Positions 21,466-32,497 of a stretch of DNA of 64,000 bases are shown one piece after another. Origin of the DNA: Mesostigma viride. Lineage: Eukaryota; Streptophyta; Mesostigmatophyceae; Mesostigmatales; Mesostigmataceae. The position numbers and the translations under genes were made by a program. Below the pieces are notes generated by a model. That model searched no databases. It had not been told where the DNA came from and was given only the letters and a program-made list of their open reading frames with translations. Position 1 is the first letter of the stretch; every line of letters begins with the position of its first letter. Where the stretch lies: NCBI GenBank assembly GCA_009746045.1, contig RPFO01000117.1, positions 62,001-126,000 of the forward strand. Direction: 5' to 3'.

Positions 21466-23978
21466 TAGGTACGTGTGTGTGCAGCCGCCCCAAGCGTGCG
21501 CGGTGTATGTACGTGTGTGTGCAGCCGCCCCAAGCGTGCGCGGTGTGTGTACATGTGAGTGCAGCTGCCCCAAGCGTGCGCGGTGTGTGTACATGTGTGT
21601 GCAGTTGCACCTTGCGTGCGCGGTGGATGTACGTGTGTGTGCATGCCGGCAATTGCGTGCATGGTGTGTGTACGTGTGTGTGCAGCCGCCCCTTGCGTGC
21701 GCGGTGTGTGTACGTGTGTGTGCACTCGCCCCTTGCGTGCGCGGTGGATGTACATGTGTGTGCAGCCGCCCCTTGCGTGCATGGTGTATGTCCATGTGTG
21801 GGCAGTTGCCCCTTGCGTGCGCGGTGTATGTACATGTTTTTGCACTCGCCCCTTGCGTGCATGGTGTATGTATGTGTGTGTGCAGCCGCCCCTTGCGTGC
21901 GCGGTGGATGTACGTGTGTGTGCAGCCACCCCTTTCGTGCGCGGTGTATGTACATGTGAGTGCCGTCGCCCCAAGCGTGCATTTTGTGTGTAAGTGTGTG
22001 TGCAGAAGCCCCTTGCGTGCGCGGTGTATGTACGTGTGTGTGCAGCCGCCCCGTGGTTGCGCGGTGGATGTACATGTGAGTGGAGCCGGTCCTTGCGTGC
22101 GCGGTGTATGTACGTGTGTGTGCAGCCGCCCCTTGCGTGCGTGGTGTGTGTACATGTAAGTGCAGCCGCCCCTTGCGTGCGCGGTGTATGCACGTGTGTG
22201 TGCAGCCGCCCCAAGCGTGCGCGGTGTGTGTACATGTGAGTGCAGCTGCCCCAAGCGTGCGCGGTGTGTGTACATGTGTGTGCAGTTGCCCCTTGCGTGC
22301 GCGGTGGATGTACGTGTGTGTGCATGCCGGCAATTGCGTGCATGGTGTGTGTACGTGTGTGTGCAGCCGCCCCTTGCGTGCGCGGTGTGTGTACGTGTGT
22401 GTGCAGTCGCCCCTTGCGTGCGCGGTGGATGTACATGTGTGTGCAGCCGCCCCTTGCGTGCATGGTGTATGTCCATGTGTGGGCAGTTGCCCCTTGCGTG
22501 CGCGGCGTATGTACATGTTTTTGCACTCGCCCCTTGCGTGCATGGTGTATGTATGTGTGTGTGCAGCCGCCCCTTGCGTGCGCGGTGGATGTACGTGTGT
22601 GTGCAGCCACCCCTTTCGTGCGCGGTGTATGTACATGTGAGTGCCGTCGCCCCAAGCGTGCATTTTGTGTGTAAGTGTGTGTGCAGCAGCCCCTTGCGTG
22701 CGCGGTGTATGTACGTGTGTGTGCAGCCGCCCCGTGGTTGCGCGGTGGATGTACATGTGAGTGGAGCCGGTCCTTGCGTGCGCGGTGTATGTACGTGTGT
22801 GTGCAGCCGCCCCTTGCGTGCGCGGTGTAGGTACGTATGTGTGCAGCCGCCCCTTGCGTGCGCGGTGTATGTACGTGTGTGTGCAGCCGCCCCAAGCGTG
22901 CGCGGTGTGTGTACATGTGAGTGCAGCTGCCCCAAGCGTGCGCGGTGTGTGTACATGTGTGTGCAGTTGCCCCTTGCGTGCGCGGTGGATGTACGTGTGT
23001 GTGCATGCCGGCAATTGCGTGCATGGTGTGTGTACGTGTGTGTGCAGCCGCCCCTTGCGTGCGCGGTGTGTGTACATGTGAGTGCCGTCGCCCCAAGCGT
23101 GCATTTTGTGTGTAAGTGTGTGTGCAGCCGCCCCTTGCGTGCGCGGTGTAGGTACGTGTGTGTGCAGCCGCCCCAAGCGTGCGCGGTGTATGTACGTGTG
23201 TGTGCAGCCGCCCCAAGCGTGCGCGGTGTGTGTACATGTGAGTGCAGCTGCCCCAAGCGTGCGCGGTGTGTGTACATGTGTGTGCAGTTGCACCTTGCGT
23301 GCGCGGTGGATGTACGTGTGTGTGCATGCCGGCAATTGCGTGCATGGTGTGTGTACGTGTGTGTGCAGCCGCCCCTTGCGTGCGCGGTGTGTGTACGTGT
23401 GTGTGCACTCGCCCCTTGCGTGCGCGGTGGATGTACATGTGTGTGCAGCCGCCCCTTGCGTGCATGGTGTATGTCCATGTGTGGGCAGTTGCCCCTTGCG
23501 TGCGCGGTGTATGTACATGTTTTTGCACTCGCCCCTTGCGTGCATGGTGTATGTATGTGTGTGTGCAGCCGCCCCTTGCGTGCGCGGTGGATGTACGTGT
23601 GTGTGCAGCCACCCCTTTCGTGCGCGGTGTATGTACATGTGAGTGCCGTCGCCCCAAGCGTGCATTTTGTGTGTAAGTGTGTGTGCAGCAGCCCCTTGCG
23701 TGCGCGGTGTATGTACGTGTGTGTGCAGCCGCCCCGTGGTTGCGCGGTGGATGTACATGTGAGTGGAGCCGGTCCTTGCGTGCGCGGTGTATGTACGTGT
23801 GTGTGCAGCCGCCCCTTGCGTGCGCGGTGTAGGTACGTATGTGTGCAGCCGCCCCTTGCGTGCGCGGTGTATGTACGTGTGTGTGCAGCCGCCCCAAGCG
23901 TGCGCGGTGTGTGTACATGTGAGTGCAGCTGCCCCAAGCGTGCGCGGTGTGTGTACATGTGTGTGCAGTTGCCCCTTG
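21466..23978 (+). repeat. 40-bp minisatellite, block 5 (higher-order repeats)
   Basis: The rare CCCCGTGGTTG unit recurs at about 22053, 22734 and 23736, giving spacings of 681 and 1,002 bp with the same order of variant units between them. The block ends in CCTTG at 23974-23978, where family B inserted. Confidence 0.95.
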
Positions 23979-24386
23979 AGTTAGCTGAGATACCTCGAGG
24001 CTGACTTGTGGCCGGAGCCACACAGGGGAACATACAGTGTGACCGGAGTTATTCTGGCGGAGACAGAATAACGGTGCCGAGCGCCGGTTGTGGCGTGACG
24101 CACACACGTGTACGCAAGTTACGTAGCTAGCAACTAGTCTAGTGGACGTTGTGCGTAGTAACGTTGCTCCAGGTCTAGAAGCCTCTAGAACCTGGACACG
24201 TGGCGGACAAGTGAGCGTAGTCCAGTTGTCCTAGGGATCTCGTGTGAGTGATGTGTCCACGACATATAATGTGTGCCCACATATGGAGTGAATAATGACA
24301 AGGAACGCCCGATCCCTGGCGTTGCTGCAGCCATCATTCTCACACTGAGTCCCCAACGTCTCCGACGTACATATATATATCTAACT
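23979..24386 (+). repeat. family B LTR, first (408 bp)
   Basis: Flanked on the left by CCTTG of the satellite. Has ACATATAATG (a possible TATA element near 24264) and an (AT)n run before AACT. It differs from the second LTR at two visible sites: GGCGTGACG against GGCGCGACG, and ACATATATA against ACATCTATA. Confidence 0.92.
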
Positions 24387-24396
24387 TGGATTAGAC

Positions 24397-27300
24397 ATGG
24401 CGCCGAAGAACTCGGAAGCTAAGAACAACAATGTCCGTCCCACCCTTCAGCGGGGAGGGGCAGGAAACGGTCGGGGTCGGCCTCCCGCTAACCGGGAGCC
24501 CCCCATTACCACGAGACTGCCTTTCACGGCGTCTCAGAGGAGAATTCTCCTCGCAGTTCCCCACCGCGGGAGCGTGACGAAAATGTCACCTACCGCATGG
24601 TGGTGGCGGACAACCCTCGCCGGCAGCGTGAAGCTGTCGCTGCCGAGGAGTCTGCCCCCCAGGGGAACGGGGCACCGGGACTCGCAACGAGTCCGAGGTT
24701 GCCCCGCACCTCATGCCACCCGCCCCAGGGCGACAGGTGGAAGAGGATTCCTCCTCTATGGAGGAGGGGGAGGCTTCACCCTCTCCTAGGAGAGAGGTGA
24801 CCTCCGGCCAGACGAGGTCATCGTCTGGCAATACCTCTGTCGGGAGGGCGCTGGCAGGCATGAGCCTCGGCGCGAACCCGACCCCTGCGTCCCAGGACGC
24901 AGGTGAGGTTTATGTTGACGGTTGGGGCCAGCTCCCCTTCAAGATCCCGGTGCGTAATGCACCAAATTTTCTGCCTTTCGACGGCTGGCGACTCCGCCAG
25001 CAGAGTACCCTCCCTGGCGGCTTCGTCCTGACCAAGTTCGCGGTTCAGGCGGTGGCGGCCGAGCTCCCGGAGGACGTCCATTGTCGTTTTTCGCATGTTC
25101 AGGTTGCGATTTTGATCCGGCTGTACTTCTTGGCCGTGAGACAAGGAGTAACGGCTCTCGACATGTATTCGGAGGCTCGCCAGGTGGCAGCGGCCACGGT
25201 GGTGGCCAAGCCACCTCGGCCGGCCGAGGAGATGCCAAGGATGCCACCTGTCGTGCCAGTCGGCTGGGGACCTGCGACGGCATCCCCTGGTTCGGCAGCG
25301 ACATCGACTGCGTCGCAGCAGCTGGCTGCAACTGTGTCGCCCCCGGCGTCGGCGGCGACCTTGCCGGCCGCGGCATCCAAGACTGCAGCACCGGTGGGCG
25401 CCCCGTCTTCTCCAGTGGTGGCAGCGACAGCGACAGCGACAGCGACAGCAGCAGCGACAGCGACAGCGGCAGCGACCCCTAGGCGGGCGGAGGGCAAGCG
25501 CCAGCCGCCTCCCCACGACACACCCGCCGCTGAGTCGGCACCGTCGGCATCAGCCGACAACACCAACGCCATCACCACCCACCCCCCACGAAGGCGGGTG
25601 CTTCGGCACCCCCATCGCAGTCCCAAGCCCCCGGCAGGGCCGGCAAGGGACCTGCCACGGCCCAGGCCGTGGCAAGGGATCATCCATCTCCCCCAGGGGA
25701 GGAGGATGTGGCCATGGAGACAGCCGAGGCACGCATCCCTGGGGATGACGTCGTCTCACTCCGTGAGCCAACCCTTTGGCGCGCAGTCCAGCGCTGCGCC
25801 CAGGGTATCCAAGGGGTGGCCAGCGAGAGGCTGGACGACAGGTTGGCTGAACACACCAGCCTGTTGTGTGCGATCATCTATCATTTGCTCGATCAACCCT
25901 CGATTGAGCCGATGACCAGGAGGATGTGCGAGGCACTCCTCCCGCCCTGCAGACCTTGCTGCGAGGCAAGAAGATCAGGGTGAATCTGGCGATGGTGGAG
26001 ATGGTGCAGACGTTGCACCGGGTGTGCATGCAGCAAGCAAGTATGTATCTCCCCACTTGGTTGCGTGTACAGACAGGTAGCCAGCAGGGGGGGACGTGCA
26101 GCAGACAAGCTCATCTAGCAGTGAGGATAGTGATGTTTCTCTCACCCCTACCTTTGAGCAATGGGAGGCAGCTAGGGCACGCAAGAGGCAGGCACAGAGT
26201 CAGGGTGTGCAGGGGGGCATGGACATGTCATCTTCACCAGCACATGTTGTGCAGGCACCTAACCCCCCAGTGCAACCAGCCACGCGTAGCAGGCCCTCAC
26301 AGGTCTCACCTAGCATCCCACACACTGCCAATGCTGCTACATCCCCAGGCAGGTCTTCTTCTCCCTCTCCCTCTTCACCCTCTCAGGACTGGCCAGTCTA
26401 TAACGAGCATAGGCCAATTGACAGGATTATGGTGAGGGGGCTGCCAGAGGGGTATACTAGGCAGCAGGGTGCTCAGCTTCTTCTCTCTCTCAAGCTGCTA
26501 GGGAGGAGCTGAATATCAAGAACTGGTTTGGGGCACTCATGCAGGGTGATTTCTTCCACCAATCCAATCCCTCCATCCAGCACTTGGTATCCATATATCA
26601 GCAAAGATATCCCAGGTGGCAGGATACACAGGGTAGGGAGCCATGGGAGAATTTTCTGCGTGATCTGCATGACCTGCTGTCTGCTCCCACCACTGTTGAC
26701 ATGTACTCTGCGTTTAACTGGGTGAAAACCTATAAGGTAGAAACTCAGAACTATGTAGCAGAGATCAAGAAGTGGGAACTTGCAGTGAAGGCCCACCCCG
26801 AGGTTAGCAAGCTAGATCACAAGTGGCTTGTTCATTCCCTGCTCGAGAAGCTTAACCTTGATCGTAACACCTTTGCCATGATCACCACAGGCTTGGCCAC
26901 CCATTGGGAGTCGATGAAAGAGGCTCTCGATTATGTTAAGCTAGCCCTGGGTCCACTGTGTCAGGACTCAGCCCCTCCCCCCTCTACCTCTTCCCCCCTG
27001 CTGTCAAGCGGGCCGGGGGGAGGAATCAGATGAGGAGGGTAAGGCCAGGAAGGCCAAGGACAAGCGTCCTGTGACGCTAGGGGAGGTGAAGACTCTTATG
27101 AGTCAGTTTGTTAAGAGCCTCAAGGGCAAGGGCAAGGGCAAGGGCAAGGGCAAGGGCAAGGGCAAGGGGCAGGGGAAGGGGAAGGGTAGGTCATCCCCCC
27201 AGGGGGGAACGCTAACAAGTCTTCTGGGGCTGGGTCCTCCACCCCCAAGAAGGATGTGAAATGTGTGCGTTGTGGGCGTCGTGGACACAGCAAGGACAAG

Positions 27301-27519
27301 TGCCACAAACACAAGGAGCACCTGGCGCACCTGGAGGTGCTCTGCCACAAGTGCCTGGGACCGCCTCACGGGGACCCCGCCAAGTGCACCAAGGAGCCGT
27401 GGCAGCCCCTAAATGTAAGTCCTCACACCCTCACACGTGTCATGATGAGTCGTGTCCCCTACACCACCCAATATCCAGCTCCACTGCCCAGGCAGGGACA
27501 CAGGATGGGAGGATGTTGA
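24397..27519 (+). pseudogene. family B gag, copy 1, multiply frameshifted
   Basis: ATG at 24397 (MAPKNSEAK). Relative to copy 2 it lacks single bases near 24546, 24672, 25949 and 26505, and differs near 27000. It also shares two breaks with copy 2, at a C6 run near 25590 and a G7 run near 26090. Recognisable parts are the Pro/Ala-rich N-terminus, the conserved capsid-like block (RPIDRIMVRGLPEGYT near 26410 to the HKWLVHSL region near 26820), a (Gly-Lys)n stretch at 27121-27180, and two zinc knuckles (CVRCGRRGHSKDKC, CHKCLGPPHGDPAKC) at 27261-27385. Confidence 0.82.
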
Positions 27520-30500
27520 CAGGATGTCAAGTTAACTCTGTTACCTCTCACTCTCCACCTTCATGCTCAGCTGTCAAGGCTGTAAGCAAGGTTGGCAAAG
27601 TGTTGAAGTATTACACAGAAACCTCTGACAGTGAACCCAGGTTCACCTCCTTGATACCCAAGGTGTCCAGGGTCATGACCCAAGCTCTTAGTAACATCAG
27701 TTATGAGGAGCTGGCATTGCAACTGCACTTACTGTATGGTCATGAGACATGTGCAGAGGTGGTAGCAGCTGCATTGGGAGGTACGGCACTCAGGAAGGCA
27801 TGTCAGCTGATCAGAAAACACTGTCAGCACTGCCAAATGTATGCACCTAAACCACCCAAGTGGCATGTAGCTACACCACCTAAGTGCAAGGGCAGAGTGG
27901 TCGGGGATGTGTTCCATATTAAGGGACAGCCCTATCTGGCTTTAAAGGACGCATGGTCCAGGTACACAGCAATAGAACCTCTCCCTGGTATGGACAAGTC
28001 TCAGTTGCATAGAGCTATATTAATAGCACAAGCCAGGTACTACCCAGTAGAAGCACTGCTGTTAGATCAGCAATTTAGTTGCCTTGCTGGGGCAGAGGGC
28101 TGTGAAGCTATAGACCTGGCTGGGCTAGAAGATCATGAGAGACAAGGTATCATTGAGAGGGCAATTAGGTCTATCAAAACCTTGGTAGCCAAAGAAGGTG
28201 AGAACCTGTTAGCTGACAGTGGGTCATACGCTGATAGGGCACTGTGGGCTACTAAGATATGCCAGATACTCAATAGACGACCACTCCTGCAGACACCCTA
28301 TGGTATTATCACACCAGATGGGTTACAGGCTGGGATATACCCACCTGAGGTACTAGCTGTGTACAATGCACAGCGTGCCCACGCTGCCAGCAGATTGGCA
28401 GCCAAGGATGCCAAGCATCCACGCCCCTCCTTCAAGGAAGGGGACACAGTTCTCTTCTATAAGGAGTCAGGGCTAGGGAAGGTTGGGACATGGTTAGGCC
28501 CAGCCACTATCCTTAAGTTTTCCAGCACAGGCAAGACTGTGCATGTGAAACACAATGACACTGGGCATGTGCACAAGTGCTCACCTCACAGGATTAAATT
28601 GTATTACACTCCACTGTCAGACGTGGCAGAGGAGGAAGAGCTGATGGTCGACAGCTCAGTACAGTTGCCTGGTATATCTGGAGTACCCAGTGAGTGGTTG
28701 TTTGGAACACACACTGGTGAGTGTGATAGCCACAACACATGTGCACCCCAGGTCACCCTCAGTGAGCCTAGCCAGCCACAGCAGGTTAGACCACCTGTCA
28801 ACGAGGGCACTAACCAAGAAGGTGGTCAGCAAGACAGCACACCTTCAGCGGTACCAGCTCAACCCATACCTACCGTGTCCAAACATGGGCTAGCAGAAGC
28901 GGTCCGCATACTGCAAGCAGCGCATAGAGCCAAAGCTCACACTGCTGCAGGGTCAGCCAAAGTGAGTAGGGCAGGTCACAGCGACAACAATCCAGCTCTA
29001 GTCGCGGTTGACACCCAAGCTCAGGTTAGCATCATCAGTGCATTGGCTGTACCACACCTAGAGTTAGAGCCTTCCCCTTGGCAACGGGTGGCTGATTTCT
29101 CTGGGCAGGCTAGCTTGACTGTTAAAGGTCAGGTTACCTTAAACATTCTTGGTATCCCCACACCTTTTCAGGTACTGGAAGGATACACAGGAAATGCTTT
29201 GTTGGGTGATCCATTTATTTCTTACCCAGGTGTCACCATCTCTTGTGATAGGCTTGAGGTACAGGGCCTGGGTGGGGTGTCACTTGATCATTTTCAGGTA
29301 CCACTCCAGACTTTGGTTGACACACAGCCAGCCACTGTCAAATTTGTTGCACCTAAGTATGCACCTGGGCACGAGCCACGTGTGGCAGATTTGGTGCACA
29401 GTCAGAAACTGCACCCCAAAGCATTTGGATTGGGAAAGTATGATGTTGCAAAAATGTCTCCCCTCTCCTATGAGCAGATTGTCCAGGACTGTCAAACTCA
29501 GGAAGGTTTCACTAAGTGGGTTGAAGCTTTTAGAAAGGCTATGGATGAATGGGTGGTTCCAGATCCACGTAGTCCCACCCACACACCTCCAGTCACTCCC
29601 TTAGAGCGTAAGCCCAACGGGAGCAAGCACCTAAGACTTAAGTTCGTGTGCAAGCACAAGCAAGCAGCAGATGGCTCTGTCATTTTCCATGCTAGGCCTT
29701 GTGTGACTGAGTTTAAGGGATCCACTGATTTGACAGAGGCAGACCTGTATACACCTGGCATTCAGCAAACTTCTCTTAAAATTTTGCTGTCTGTTTTTCT
29801 AGGGCACATCAATCAAGGTGATGATTATGTGTGCAAAGCCACTGACATTAAACGTGCATTTCTGAAAGGCTCACCTGAAATAGCTGAGCAAGTTTGGCAT
29901 GGGAAGGTGTATGTGGTCAACACACCTCAGGTGTGGTCTAAGGATATCCCACAACCATTTCTGAAAGCCAACATAGGAGTGGAAGGTCTGCAATCTGCTC
30001 CTAGAATTTTCAGAATGTCAGCTCAAGCTGTGTTTGAGAAGCTAGGTGCTCGGTATGATGACATAGACCCTTGCTTCTTTGTTGTCCCTCACCCTCATGG
30101 CATGATCATGTTTGTGTGGCATGGGGATGATCAGCTTATTGCTGGGCCTAGGCAGGCTGTGGATGATTTTATTGCCAACGTGTCTAAGTCTTTTGAGATT
30201 GGCAAGCAGCTAGAGCTGGGCACCATTGCTATTAAGTTCTGTGGCACAATGTTGCAGCTTCAGAAGCAAGCAGATCAGTGGGTCTGTGCAATGTACTCTC
30301 CATCAGATTACATGCACAGTTGTAAGGAAGTGCTGCAGACTAAAATCAAACCTTGTGACTGTCCCACCATTAGGGGCAAGCTGGGGTGGTTGTGTTCTAC
30401 TTGTGCACCACACTTGGCAGTAGTCAGCAGGGTTGATGATGCAGTTCTTATGCAGGTAGGCCACAAGGCTATCAACAAGCTCCTGCAGGCTGGTCCACCC

Positions 30501-31058
30501 CTTATCTTGCATTCCCTGGAACTCTTTAAGCCCATTCACATTCAGGCTATAATGGACAGTTCCATGGAATCACGGCAGATTACTCAACTGCAGGCTAGGG
30601 AGGCTGGCTTATTTTTTGTACAAAATGCTGACCAACCCATGTCACTCATCTCATGGTATAGCAGGCTACATAGGCGTAAAGCTGTTAGTAGCAATGCTGC
30701 TGAGTGCAGGGCAGTTGTGTCAGCTGTGCTACATGCCAGGTATCTCAATCATGTCCTGGTTTGGTTACAGAAGCAAGCAGGCAGTCAGGCTGGGGTGGTG
30801 GCTCACTTGCACACCGACAGTCAATCTCTCCTCAGTTTCCTTGACAACCCTTATGCTGTGCATACTGATTTGGACTGGGTGATCCTGAAACAGGAGTGCA
30901 CCTACTGGGAGTCTACCAATCATGTGCCGGACAAGGCCAACGCCGCGGATGCGTTGACCAAGGTGCCCCAGCTAGCACCTGAGCAGTACCAACTGCTCTA
31001 TCACATGATGAACCCCTACGGCAAGCAGGCCAGCCTGCCCCCGCCGGTAGACACCTAG
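27261..31058 (+). CDS. family B pol: integrase, protease-like, reverse transcriptase, RNase H
   Basis: One uninterrupted frame. The first ~50 codons overlap the gag zinc knuckles out of frame and are probably not translated. The true junction is either -1 slippage or a short intron (27415-27491). Integrase: H-x4-H...C-x2-C at about 27725-27835, Asp in GDVFHIKG (27906), Asp in LLLDQQF (28062), and 29 residues later Glu in IIERAIRSIK (28152). Protease-like: D-T-Q-A at 29010-29021 and NALLGDPF near 29195. RT: DIKRAFLKG near 29847 and H-G-D-D at 30120-30131. RNase H: MDSSME, NAAECR, HTDSQS and ADALTK at about 30945. Complete length suggests this copy could still supply enzyme in trans. Confidence 0.92.
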   Translation: MCALWASWTQQGQVPQTQGAPGAPGGALPQVPGTASRGPRQVHQGAVAAPKCKSSHPHTCHDESCPLHHPISSSTAQAGTQDGRMLTGCQVNSVTSHSPPSCSAVKAVSKVGKVLKYYTETSDSEPRFTSLIPKVSRVMTQALSNISYEELALQLHLLYGHETCAEVVAAALGGTALRKACQLIRKHCQHCQMYAPKPPKWHVATPPKCKGRVVGDVFHIKGQPYLALKDAWSRYTAIEPLPGMDKSQLHRAILIAQARYYPVEALLLDQQFSCLAGAEGCEAIDLAGLEDHERQGIIERAIRSIKTLVAKEGENLLADSGSYADRALWATKICQILNRRPLLQTPYGIITPDGLQAGIYPPEVLAVYNAQRAHAASRLAAKDAKHPRPSFKEGDTVLFYKESGLGKVGTWLGPATILKFSSTGKTVHVKHNDTGHVHKCSPHRIKLYYTPLSDVAEEEELMVDSSVQLPGISGVPSEWLFGTHTGECDSHNTCAPQVTLSEPSQPQQVRPPVNEGTNQEGGQQDSTPSAVPAQPIPTVSKHGLAEAVRILQAAHRAKAHTAAGSAKVSRAGHSDNNPALVAVDTQAQVSIISALAVPHLELEPSPWQRVADFSGQASLTVKGQVTLNILGIPTPFQVLEGYTGNALLGDPFISYPGVTISCDRLEVQGLGGVSLDHFQVPLQTLVDTQPATVKFVAPKYAPGHEPRVADLVHSQKLHPKAFGLGKYDVAKMSPLSYEQIVQDCQTQEGFTKWVEAFRKAMDEWVVPDPRSPTHTPPVTPLERKPNGSKHLRLKFVCKHKQAADGSVIFHARPCVTEFKGSTDLTEADLYTPGIQQTSLKILLSVFLGHINQGDDYVCKATDIKRAFLKGSPEIAEQVWHGKVYVVNTPQVWSKDIPQPFLKANIGVEGLQSAPRIFRMSAQAVFEKLGARYDDIDPCFFVVPHPHGMIMFVWHGDDQLIAGPRQAVDDFIANVSKSFEIGKQLELGTIAIKFCGTMLQLQKQADQWVCAMYSPSDYMHSCKEVLQTKIKPCDCPTIRGKLGWLCSTCAPHLAVVSRVDDAVLMQVGHKAINKLLQAGPPLILHSLELFKPIHIQAIMDSSMESRQITQLQAREAGLFFVQNADQPMSLISWYSRLHRRKAVSSNAAECRAVVSAVLHARYLNHVLVWLQKQAGSQAGVVAHLHTDSQSLLSFLDNPYAVHTDLDWVILKQECTYWESTNHVPDKANAADALTKVPQLAPEQYQLLYHMMNPYGKQASLPPPVDT

Positions 31059-32079
31059 TCCACCCCTCCCCAGGGAGGGTGGCTAGTCTCCCCACCCCTA
31101 CTATGGGGCAACCCCTGTCAGGGGGTAGGGGTACCCAGACCCAGGCCCAGGCCACGGGGTGTCTTATCATCAGCACTAGCTCCTGGGGAGGAGCTGAACC
31201 TGTATGCCTTGTAAGCCCTGTTTTATGGTGAATAAATGGAGTCTCTTTGACCTCGTCTCTCTCATGGAATTTCGTTAGCTCGTCTCTTGGGAGGTGAGCT
31301 GTCAATCCTTCACAAGTGTGTCATTGTGTCAGTCATGGTGACAGTACTTGTACATGGCATTGTTATGTGGCTGGGTCATGTTCATGGTTACCTTGTACAT
31401 GTGCATGTGCATGTGCATGTAACGTGTGACAGTCTTAGTCCTGTGACTGTGCCTGTTGTGTTTATGCTGCCATCTGGTCCCAGGACCTGTGGTAGGGTGA
31501 TGGGCAGTCCACCCATTCGCCATGTGCAAATCAAGTGGAGAACCAGTTCCCACTTGTCAGTTGCCTGTGCTTACCACCATGTGGCACTCACAGGTATCTG
31601 GCTGCTCTGGCCCAGGTCAGCAGTGGCAAAACATCAGGTCCTAAGCACCTGGGGAAGACCTCTGGTTTCACTAGAGTCATCCCATTGGTTTTTGGGAAGT
31701 GGATGTTGCATGGGGTTCCATCCACAAGTGGCAATCAAGCCCCCCTTTTTCTACCATCTGCAGTGACAGATGCCAGGGAAATGACGACAATTCGCTCCTT
31801 CAAAGATGGAAACTGGGCACTCCTTATATGCTGTGACATGTGACTTGCATGACGTCCTGTGTGACGAATGGCCGCAGTACCTCATTTATGTTTTCCCCAC
31901 TATTGAGGGGGAGGAACCCCCGTAGTGCTTGGCAGGGTTAAATCAGCAGTCAGCATCAGTATAGTCCGTTTCTGGGGCCCTTCTCTAATCCAGTTGTGAC
32001 TGTATGGGCTCTGGTTGCCTTGCAACGGTTGGTAGGTCAGACTTGGAGCATGTTCCAATCTGAAAGAAAACATAATGGG
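31059..32079 (+). other. long 3' untranslated region of family B
   Basis: About 1 kb between pol and the next LTR. It has AATAAATGGAG near 31231 (possible poly(A) signal) and (CATGTG)n near 31395. GAAAGAAAACATAATGGG, directly before the LTR at 32080, is a likely polypurine tract. The longest ORF (31287-31766) shows no recognisable domain and I do not call it a gene. Confidence 0.6.
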
Positions 32080-32487
32080 AGTTAGCTGAGATACCTCGAG
32101 GCTGACTTGTGGCCGGAGCCACACAGGGGAACATACAGTGTGACCGGAGTTATTCTGGCGGAGACAGAATAACGGTGCCGAGCGCCGGTTGTGGCGCGAC
32201 GCACACACGTGTACGCAAGTTACGTAGCTAGCAACTAGTCTAGTGGACGTTGTGCGTAGTAACGTTGCTCCAGGTCTAGAAGCCTCTAGAACCTGGACAC
32301 GTGGCGGACAAGTGAGCGTAGTCCAGTTGTCCTAGGGATCTCGTGTGAGTGATGTGTCCACGACATATAATGTGTGCCCACATATGGAGTGAATAATGAC
32401 AAGGAACGCCCGATCCCTGGCGTTGCTGCAGCCATCATTCTCACACTGAGTCCCCAACGTCTCCGACGTACATCTATATATCTAACT
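32080..32487 (+). repeat. family B LTR, second (shared central LTR, 408 bp)
   Basis: Serves as 3' LTR of the first internal region and 5' LTR of the second. Same ends and length as 23979-24386. Confidence 0.93.
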
Positions 32488-32497
32488 TGGATTAGAC

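Noticed and set aside
31287-31766. env-like or extra gene after family B pol
   Set aside because: The 159-codon ORF has a (CATGTG)n-derived stretch, no signal peptide plus anchor arrangement and no recognised domain.
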